Of a stretch of DNA of 19,470 bases, positions 14,587-19,470 are shown piece after piece; the first letter of the stretch is position 1; each line of letters begins with the position of its first letter. The position numbers and the translations under genes were made by a program. Origin of the DNA: Chitinophagaceae bacterium (lineage in GTDB: Bacteria > Bacteroidota > Bacteroidia > Chitinophagales > Chitinophagaceae); assembly GCA_947483345.1 (NCBI GenBank), contig CANKNL010000017.1:1-19470 (forward strand). Reading direction: 5' to 3'. Below the pieces are notes generated by a model. That model saw nothing but the letters and a program-made list of their open reading frames with translations. It was not told the origin of the DNA and did not search any database.

Positions 14587-14733
14587 GCTTAATTTTTTTT
14601 CATTGGGGGATACAGAATTAAATACGGGCACTTACTAAAACGATATATTACGGGCATTATTGCCCTTTCACAAAACTTTAGGAACTTTGGTTTTAAAGTG
14701 CAATTTTTGCCGTAGAAATATAAATTATTAGCT

Positions 14734-16686
14734 ATGCGAATTCTTATTCTTTTCCTTTTCCTGATCAGTTTTCAGCTTTCGGCACAGCAGGTTGCCGATT
14801 TTAGTAAACCAACCAGCGACATTGCCTTATTTGAGCAAATGGCCCATCAAAGAATAGTAACAGAGCATAATAATATTACAGAAACAACATTGGCCAGTAA
14901 TAATTATGATGTTACCTATTACCGCTGTGAATGGGAAGTTAATCCTGCAATCAGATATATTTCCGGAAAGGTTACCATTTATTTTACCATGACTACGGCC
15001 GGTAATAATATTCAGCTTGATCTGATGAATCCATTAGTAGTTGATAGTGTTAAGCAACGACAGAATCTCCTTGTAAAACAGCACAGCAATAATACACTCT
15101 CCGTTACTTTTTTGTCTGCCTTAAATGTGGGCGCTAAGGATTCGATAACTGTATTTTACCAAGGCGTTCCAGCCAATACCGGATTTGGCTCCTTTATACA
15201 GGATCAGCATATGGGTACTCCCGTCATGTGGAGTCTTAGTGAACCATATGGTAGCAGAGATTGGTGGCCATGTAAAAACGGACTGGATGACAAAGCCGAT
15301 TCAATTGATATTTTTATAACATCACCCGCAGTTTACAGTGCAGCAGCAAACGGATTATTACAAAGCGAAACACTGATTGCGGGAAACACAAAAAAAATTA
15401 CCCATTGGAAACACCGCTATCCCATAGCATCTTATTTAATGTGTTTTGCCGTAACCAATTATGTTGTATTTAATAATACGGTTCAGTTAGGGTCTGTTAT
15501 ATTGCCTATGCAAACCCATTGTTATCCAGAAAGTTTAACGGCTTTTCAAAATGGCACACAAAATGTTTTGGATGCCATGCAGTTATTTCACAACAATTTT
15601 GGTGATTATCCTTTTATAAAAGAAAAGTACGGCCATGTACAGTTTGGCTGGGGCGGCGGAATGGAACACCAGACGGCTACTTTTATCGTTTCCATTAATG
15701 AAAGCCTGATTGCCCATGAACTGGCACACCAATGGTTTGGCGATAAAATTACCTGTGCAAGCTGGGAGGATATCTGGCTTAATGAAGGCTTCGCAACATA
15801 TCTTGCCGCTATTTACATGGAAAATAAATATCCTGCCAGTACCATCAACTCAAGAAAAAGTGTGATCAATAATATTACCTCGTCGCCCGGCGGTTCGGTT
15901 TGGATAGAAGACACAACAAATGTTGGCAGGATCTTTAGTGGCAGACTCAGTTATAACAAAGGCTCTTATCTGTTGTATATGTTACGCTGGAAATTGGGAG
16001 ATGCCGTTTTTTTAAAAGGACTTAAACAATATCAACAAGACACTAAACTGGCTTATGGTTTTGCCAATACAGATGACTTAAAACGAAATCTGGAACAGGT
16101 GAGCGGACAAAACCTGACCGAATTTTTTAAAGATTGGTTTAAAGGGCAGGGCTATCCAAGCTACAATGTAGCGTGGACACAGATTGGCAGTGATTATGTA
16201 AATATAAAAATGAATCAAACTACCTCTCATACATCGGTTGATTTTTTTGAACTACCGGTGGCCTTGAAATTTAAAAATGCGACTCAGGAAAAAACAATCA
16301 TTGTTGATAATAAAACCAATGGCGAAACTTTTTTCAGGCATATCGGATTCATAGCAGATACCGTATTAATTGATCCGGAATATTGGCTGGTAACTAAAAA
16401 TAATGTTTCGGCAAAAGTACCTGATGCTACCCCCGGACAAAATATTATACAGGTGTTTCCAAACCCAGTTCATGACCAATTTTACATTTATATGCGTAAA
16501 ATGGTTGCAACAACTGCAAATATCAATCTCTATAATGCTGCCGGCCAATTGGTTTATTCAAAAAGCAGTAACCTGGTAAACGGCTCAGTATATCTTGAAG
16601 TGCCTTCAAAGCACCTGCCTAAAGGGGGGTATTTTATACGGATTAATGCCGGCGATTTTAAATTTGTAAAAAAATTGATCAGGTAA
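14734..16686 (+). CDS. M1 family metallo-aminopeptidase with T9SS C-terminal domain
   Basis: The 650-aa secreted zinc peptidase has a signal peptide (residues 1-17, ending QLSA). An N-terminal beta-rich M1 domain follows (about 55-245), then the exopeptidase motif GGGMEH (307-312). The zinc site is HELAHQW (His328, Glu329, His332) with the third ligand Glu351 in LNEGFATY. From about residue 572, VFPNPVHDQFYIYMRK begins a type A T9SS sorting domain that ends in GGYFIRINAGDFKFVKKLIR, so the protein is probably exported by the type IX system and attached to the cell surface or released. A compact helical domain after the catalytic core (about 400-475) replaces the longer C-terminal domain of cytosolic PepN-like enzymes. 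It is divergent from the lytic transglycosylase across 147 bp. Confidence 0.93.
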   Translation: MRILILFLFLISFQLSAQQVADFSKPTSDIALFEQMAHQRIVTEHNNITETTLASNNYDVTYYRCEWEVNPAIRYISGKVTIYFTMTTAGNNIQLDLMNPLVVDSVKQRQNLLVKQHSNNTLSVTFLSALNVGAKDSITVFYQGVPANTGFGSFIQDQHMGTPVMWSLSEPYGSRDWWPCKNGLDDKADSIDIFITSPAVYSAAANGLLQSETLIAGNTKKITHWKHRYPIASYLMCFAVTNYVVFNNTVQLGSVILPMQTHCYPESLTAFQNGTQNVLDAMQLFHNNFGDYPFIKEKYGHVQFGWGGGMEHQTATFIVSINESLIAHELAHQWFGDKITCASWEDIWLNEGFATYLAAIYMENKYPASTINSRKSVINNITSSPGGSVWIEDTTNVGRIFSGRLSYNKGSYLLYMLRWKLGDAVFLKGLKQYQQDTKLAYGFANTDDLKRNLEQVSGQNLTEFFKDWFKGQGYPSYNVAWTQIGSDYVNIKMNQTTSHTSVDFFELPVALKFKNATQEKTIIVDNKTNGETFFRHIGFIADTVLIDPEYWLVTKNNVSAKVPDATPGQNIIQVFPNPVHDQFYIYMRKMVATTANINLYNAAGQLVYSKSSNLVNGSVYLEVPSKHLPKGGYFIRINAGDFKFVKKLIR

Positions 16687-16773
16687 TTCATTTAGGAAAA
16701 CTTTATCAAAATCAGTATTGCTTTTATTATTATTTTGTACCAGATCTGCAACTAAAATTGTGGCACCCAACCC

Positions 16774-17538
16774 TTGGCAAAAAGAAAAAAAAGTATTTTA
16801 AAATCAATTTGGCTACTTCTGTTACTCCTTGCTGTAATCTCATCAGTTGTTTATTATATCACTGATTATATCAGTCGTCCAAAATTTGTACGATACCCAG
16901 CTTTTGGTATTGATTTACCTGTTAATTATACGATACATGGCATTGATGTAAGTCGCTACCAGCATAATATAGACTGGGCTGCTGTGCAAGCCATGCAGGA
17001 TAAGCAGGTAAAGATTGGATTTGCGTTTATTAAAGCAACCGAAGGTCTGGGCAGGGTTGATAATAACTTTAGAAAAAACTGGTTTCATGCCAAACAGGCA
17101 TTCATGCCCAGAGGCGCCTATCATTTTTTTATCAGCAGCAAGAGCGGAAAAGCGCAGGCTGAAAATTTTATAGAAACAGTTAATTTATCAAAAGGAGATC
17201 TGCCACCGGTTTTAGATATTGAAACGGCAAACGGGGCCTCTGTAACGGATATTCAACAAAGGGTAAAAGACTGGCTGACACGCATTGAAAAGCAGTATAA
17301 AGTAAAGCCTATCATTTATACAAATATCAATTTTTATGAAAATTTCCTAGCCGGTAAATTTGATGATTATCCATTGTGGGTTGCCCATTATTATGTAAAA
17401 GACAAACCAAGAATTGAGCGTAAATGGACGATTTGGCAACACCATGAAAAAGGCAGGGTAAATGGCATTGATGCCTATGTGGACTTTAATGTATTTAATG
17501 GTGATAGTGCCAGCTTTCGGAACATGCTGATAAAATGA
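16774..17538 (+). CDS. glycoside hydrolase family 25 lysozyme, membrane-anchored
   Basis: The 254-aa protein should cut the beta-1,4 bonds between MurNAc and GlcNAc in peptidoglycan. It opens with basic MAKRKKS and one membrane span (about 12-28), giving an N-terminal anchor or uncleaved signal. The GH25 domain (about 52-254) shows HGIDVSRYQ (Asp58), FAFIKATEG, GAYHFF, PPVLDIE (Asp148 and catalytic Glu150), IIYTN and VDFNVFNG. The only in-frame start that includes the anchor is TTG at 16774, an uncommon codon; no in-frame ATG precedes the domain. GH25 enzymes are found in Bacteroidota, phages and Firmicutes, and nothing phage-like surrounds this one. It lies 87 bp after the M1 peptidase. Confidence 0.88.
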   Translation: MAKRKKSILKSIWLLLLLLAVISSVVYYITDYISRPKFVRYPAFGIDLPVNYTIHGIDVSRYQHNIDWAAVQAMQDKQVKIGFAFIKATEGLGRVDNNFRKNWFHAKQAFMPRGAYHFFISSKSGKAQAENFIETVNLSKGDLPPVLDIETANGASVTDIQQRVKDWLTRIEKQYKVKPIIYTNINFYENFLAGKFDDYPLWVAHYYVKDKPRIERKWTIWQHHEKGRVNGIDAYVDFNVFNGDSASFRNMLIK

Positions 17539-17563
17539 TGAAACAATAATGATAACTTTAGGG

Positions 17564-17593
17564 TTGTTAGTTAAAACTTTAAAAATACATTTT
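17564..17593 (+). promoter_or_regulatory. possible promoter of the 72-aa membrane protein gene
   Basis: TTG (17564-17566) is followed after 19 bp by TACATTTT (17586-17593), one base off the TAnnTTTG consensus, and the ATG follows 4 bp later. This would give a leaderless or near-leaderless mRNA. The fit is imperfect. Confidence 0.3.
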
Positions 17594-17597
17594 AACC

Positions 17598-17816
17598 ATG
17601 GGGATGGAAGACGAAGCAAGGGAATTTCTGGTCCGCATCTTACACACCGTTTCCATTGTCATGTTATGGATGATGGTACATGTTTTTATTGGTATTTATA
17701 AAGGCTATGCTTTTTTTGAAGATCAGGCCAGCTGGGTCAATTATGTTTACTATGTATTTCTATTGATCAGCTTCGGAGCCCTTATCATACACCTAAAACG
17801 TAAATGGAAACTCTGA
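17598..17816 (+). CDS. small two-span membrane protein, function unknown
   Basis: A 72-aa protein with an acidic N-terminus (MGMEDEAREFL), a hydrophobic span (about residues 13-34, IVMLWMMVHVFIGIY), a short loop with KGYAFFEDQASW, a second span (about 47-64) and a basic end (HLKRKWKL). I recognise it only as a conserved hypothetical type in Chitinophagaceae. The gene is 59 bp after the lysozyme and may be co-transcribed or use its own promoter. Its TGA directly abuts the stop of the convergent DUF4440 gene, with no base between them. Confidence 0.66.
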   Translation: MGMEDEAREFLVRILHTVSIVMLWMMVHVFIGIYKGYAFFEDQASWVNYVYYVFLLISFGALIIHLKRKWKL

Positions 17817-17819
17817 TCA
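17814..17819. other. abutting convergent stop codons (TGATCA)
   Basis: The plus-strand gene ends TGA at 17814-17816 and the minus-strand gene ends at 17817-17819 (TCA, read TGA). Together they form the palindrome TGATCA with no spacer. There is no room for a terminator between the genes, so the two transcripts should overlap at their ends. Confidence 0.9.
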
Positions 17820-18245
17820 ACTGCTGTGATCTGCAATAATTACCCATTTGTTTTTTATTTTTTTAAACAGTAGAGTAAAATGGCCGGCAACATCTCCAAT
17901 GCTTCGGGTTAAGTGCCATTTGCCCACCACAAAAAAATACATCACCGATAATCTTTTTACCTCCAGAATATCAAATTGTAGTTTGCCCATTGCCGCTGTA
18001 TCGGGGTATCCTTTTTTATAATTGTTGAGGGTGTTTTGCCAGCCATAGGTAACGCCACTCTTGCCAATAAACATCAGGGAATCGCTTTGCCAGTAGGTGC
18101 TCATGAACGGCTCCAGATGTCCTGCATTCCACGCCAGGCGTTGTTCTTCAAGAAGCGTACGAATTGTTTCCTCCTCTTTATTCTGTGTATGAGCTGATAA
18201 AAAAAAGAACAGTAAAAAAACTAAAACTGAAAGTAACTTTCTCAT
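17817..18245 (-). CDS. secreted DUF4440/SnoaL-like protein (NTF2 fold)
   Basis: The 142-aa protein has a signal peptide (about 1-20, ending SAHTQ). The mature protein fits the NTF2-like fold: an N-terminal helix EEETIRTLLEEQRLAWNAGH (24-43), then EPFMSTYWQSDSLMFIG, GWQNTLNNYKKGYPD, then the beta-sheet part with FDILEVKRLS and a final LLFKKIKNKWVIIADHSS. DUF4440 proteins of this sort include ketosteroid isomerase-like enzymes and non-enzymatic binding proteins; no catalytic pair is evident. It ends directly against the 72-aa gene and lies 63 bp downstream of the MerC-like gene, so it may belong to that unit. Function unknown. Confidence 0.82.
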   Translation of the reverse strand: MRKLLSVLVFLLFFFLSAHTQNKEEETIRTLLEEQRLAWNAGHLEPFMSTYWQSDSLMFIGKSGVTYGWQNTLNNYKKGYPDTAAMGKLQFDILEVKRLSVMYFFVVGKWHLTRSIGDVAGHFTLLFKKIKNKWVIIADHSS

Positions 18246-18250
18246 ATAAT

Positions 18251-18303
18251 CCGGTTTGAACTTTAAATATAAATATTCTAAAATAAATAATCCATAAAAC
18301 CGG
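18251..18303. repeat. 7-bp inverted repeat between the MerC-like and DUF4440 genes
   Basis: CCGGTTT (18251-18257) and AAACCGG (18297-18303) are perfect complements separated by 39 AT-rich bases. They frame the short intergenic region. With so long a loop, a hairpin is not certain; a paired operator or chance are alternatives. Confidence 0.35.
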
Positions 18304-18308
18304 TAAAA

Positions 18309-18698
18309 TTAATGCTTATGATGTGGAGATGAGCATTTACTGCGATGACAGATGCGGTAATTGTAAAAATGTGCACTGATAATAAATGCAACAGCAATGA
18401 TTAAAAAGGGAATTTCCAGTTGAATATAAAATTGTTTTAGTACCAGAAAGATAAACCCAAAACTAAAAACTAAAACCGGTATTACAGATCGGTGATGTTT
18501 AATATAACCATGAAACAAGGAATAGGATCCCACAATAAATGCGATCGCTATCATAGCCCACTCAAAAAATAAATTATGAATGATATTGATACCAAAAATG
18601 GGAAGCGTACTCATCAGGATAGGGAGTAAGGCACAATGAATGGCGCAGGCAAGGGAAGTAGCAATACCCAGGGCATCCCAGTTTAATTTAAGATTCAT
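18309..18698 (-). CDS. MerC-domain membrane protein
   Basis: The 129-aa protein has about four membrane spans and begins MNLKLNWDALGIATSLACAI. Cys18 and Cys22 in LACAIHCALLP match the paired cysteines in the first span of MerC proteins, which move metal ions (mercury in mer operons). In Bacteroidota this domain is common outside mer operons, and the natural metal is usually unclear. The C-terminal tail YRICHRSKCSSPHHKH has two Cys and several His, a likely metal-binding tail. A TTG at 18737 opens the frame earlier, but this falls inside the operator, so ATG at 18698 is chosen. A full consensus promoter with an overlapping palindrome lies just upstream. The SCO1 copper chaperone gene is divergent, pointing to metal homeostasis. 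Confidence 0.85.
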   Translation of the reverse strand: MNLKLNWDALGIATSLACAIHCALLPILMSTLPIFGINIIHNLFFEWAMIAIAFIVGSYSLFHGYIKHHRSVIPVLVFSFGFIFLVLKQFYIQLEIPFLIIAVAFIISAHFYNYRICHRSKCSSPHHKH

Positions 18699-18706
18699 AA
18701 TAAACA

Positions 18707-18738
18707 CAAAGGTATAAAAATTGCAATAATGTTGCAAA
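18707..18738 (-). promoter_or_regulatory. consensus promoter of the MerC-like gene
   Basis: On the minus strand TTTG (18735-18738) is followed after exactly 20 bp by TACCTTTG (18707-18714), a full match to the Bacteroidota promoter consensus. The -7 element ends 8 bp before the ATG at 18698, so the leader is only a few bases. The spacer is occupied by the palindrome at 18721-18737. Confidence 0.7.
18721..18737. promoter_or_regulatory. operator-like palindrome between merC-like and SCO1 genes
   Basis: TTGCAA-TAATG-TTGCAA is a 17-bp inverted repeat in which seven of eight base pairs match around a central A. It overlaps the -33 box and spacer of the MerC promoter, so a bound protein would block transcription. 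A second palindrome, TTGTT-T-AACAA (18741-18751), lies 3 bp further. The form resembles Fur/Zur-type sites, but the regulator is not in the window and the family is not assigned. Confidence 0.6.
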
Positions 18739-18776
18739 TATTGTTTAACAAGACTAATTACTAGCCAGAAGCGTTG

Positions 18777-18784
18777 TAAATTTG
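18777..18784 (+). promoter_or_regulatory. -7 element of the SCO1 gene
   Basis: TAAATTTG matches TAnnTTTG exactly and ends 14 bp before the ATG at 18799. No -33 box is seen at the right distance, which may mean an activator-dependent or weak promoter. Confidence 0.4.
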
Positions 18785-18798
18785 TAAAAATTTTTGAT

Positions 18799-19470
18799 AT
18801 GGGCAGGCGGGTAATATTTTACATTAGTTTTTTTGTGTTACTGATGGCTACGTTTTTATATTTTGTTTATAAAGATGAGGATTTAACCAGATCGCTGTTG
18901 CCTGTTATTAATGCTGACATTGAAAATTTTTCTTTTATCAATCAGGATGGCAAGGTTGTTACTGAAAATAATATTGATGGTAAAGTATATGTAGCCGAAT
19001 ATTTTTTTACTACCTGCAAAGGCATTTGTCCAAAAATGAATGCCAATATGAGAAGGGTGTTCGACATGTATAAAGATGAACCTAATTTTTTGATCCTGTC
19101 GCATACCTGTATGCCCGAAACAGATTCGGTTCCTTTATTAAAGGCCTATGAAACAAAAATGATCAATGGTACATTAAGCAAAAATGAAGATGGGTCTTAT
19201 AAGATTGACTGTGATTCTGCCATGCAAAATTCAAAATTAAAAACTCAAAATTCAACCTGGAATTTTGTTACAGGTGATAAGGCTGCACTGTACAAAATGG
19301 CCCGCCAGAGTTACCTGATTGATAATAATAAACCGGATAGCACGCAAACCCTGGCCAATCAGTTTATACATACCCAGTTTTTTGCCTTGGTAGATAACCA
19401 ACGCAGACTTAGAGGTATTTATGATGGACTGAATGAAGAAGAGATGCAAAAACTTTTTAAAGACATTAAA
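18799..19470 (+). CDS. SCO1/SenC family copper chaperone, 3' end outside the window
   Basis: The frame opens with ATG at 18799 and stays open for exactly 224 codons to the edge. It is a thioredoxin-fold protein that delivers copper to cytochrome c oxidase, anchored by an N-terminal span (about 4-24). Copper ligands are visible: Cys73 and Cys77 in TTCKGICPKM and His191 in FIHTQFFALVD. TWNFVTGDKAALYKMARQSY (153-172) is also typical. The distance Cys77 to His191 is 114 residues, against about 86-87 in human SCO1 and Bacillus Sco, so roughly 27 residues are inserted, located at about 122-152. That insert contains extra Cys138, and Cys104 is also unusual (SHTC). Part of the insert is encoded by a heptanucleotide repeat. 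Probably nearly full length, since the last visible residues match the usual C-terminal helix. Confidence 0.9.
   Translation, partial: MGRRVIFYISFFVLLMATFLYFVYKDEDLTRSLLPVINADIENFSFINQDGKVVTENNIDGKVYVAEYFFTTCKGICPKMNANMRRVFDMYKDEPNFLILSHTCMPETDSVPLLKAYETKMINGTLSKNEDGSYKIDCDSAMQNSKLKTQNSTWNFVTGDKAALYKMARQSYLIDNNKPDSTQTLANQFIHTQFFALVDNQRRLRGIYDGLNEEEMQKLFKDIK
19225..19255 (+). repeat. heptanucleotide repeat inside the SCO1 gene
   Basis: CAAAATT (19225-19231), CAAAATT (19232-19238), AAAAACT (19239-19245), CAAAATT (19246-19252) and a partial CAA give about 4.4 units of 7 bp. It encodes QNSKLKTQNS in the enlarged loop. The unit length is not a multiple of three, so copy-number change would shift the frame unless three units change at once. 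Confidence 0.75.

Noticed and set aside
14652..14665. GGGCA-TTAT-TGCCC hairpin between the divergent transglycosylase and M1 peptidase genes
   Set aside because: The stem is only 5 bp, no T run follows, and no promoter consensus could be aligned with it; not enough for an operator or terminator call.
16774..17538. Prophage remnant suggested by the lysozyme
   Set aside because: No holin, structural, integrase or attachment-site-like sequence surrounds it; neighbours are ordinary chromosomal genes.

Overview
The window is about 19.5 kb of low-GC DNA from a member of the Bacteroidota, most likely Chitinophagaceae. Four observations support this: an M1 peptidase with a type IX secretion C-terminal domain; upstream elements that fit the Bacteroidota consensus TTTG-N19/20-TAnnTTTG; no clear Shine-Dalgarno sequences; and dar (dialkylresorcinol/flexirubin) genes. 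The species cannot be named from the sequence. I see no rRNA, tRNA, insertion sequence, phage gene or CRISPR array.

Left part (1-5189, all minus strand): the first six genes of a tightly packed operon that runs off the left edge. In transcription order they are a small secreted protein, DarA, DarB, a small conserved protein, a BtrH-like acyltransferase-fold protein, an ABC ATPase and the start of an ABC-2 permease. DarB and DarA make the dialkylresorcinol half of flexirubin-type pigments. The BtrH-like protein is a good candidate for an acyl-transfer step, and the ABC genes for export. A 536-bp gene-free stretch (5190-5725) precedes the operon and holds several inverted repeats, including one strong intrinsic-terminator-like hairpin.

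Centre (5726-13599): rpoN (sigma-54) with a translationally coupled PAP2-like membrane protein (minus); a small secreted protein (plus); a DegT-family aminotransferase with its own promoter (minus); then a minus-strand run of radical SAM/SPASM protein, AI-2E-type membrane protein, MarR regulator and GHL10 glycosidase, with gaps of 31, 23 and 12 bp.

Right part (13681-19470): a lytic transglycosylase (minus) divergent from a T9SS-type M1 aminopeptidase (plus), then a GH25 lysozyme and a 72-aa membrane protein (plus). These meet a DUF4440/SnoaL-like protein and a MerC-like protein on the minus strand. A SCO1/SenC copper chaperone (plus) runs off the right edge. The 100-bp merC-SCO intergenic region carries a near-perfect palindrome inside a textbook Bacteroidota promoter.

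Several starts were moved from a TTG or GTG codon to a nearby ATG on the basis of signal peptides, overlaps or family starts (4707-5189, rpoN, radical SAM, lytic transglycosylase, MerC). Most of the window is housekeeping or envelope biology. The most interesting points are the dar-BtrH linkage, the merC/SCO operator and a heptanucleotide repeat inside an enlarged SCO1 loop.
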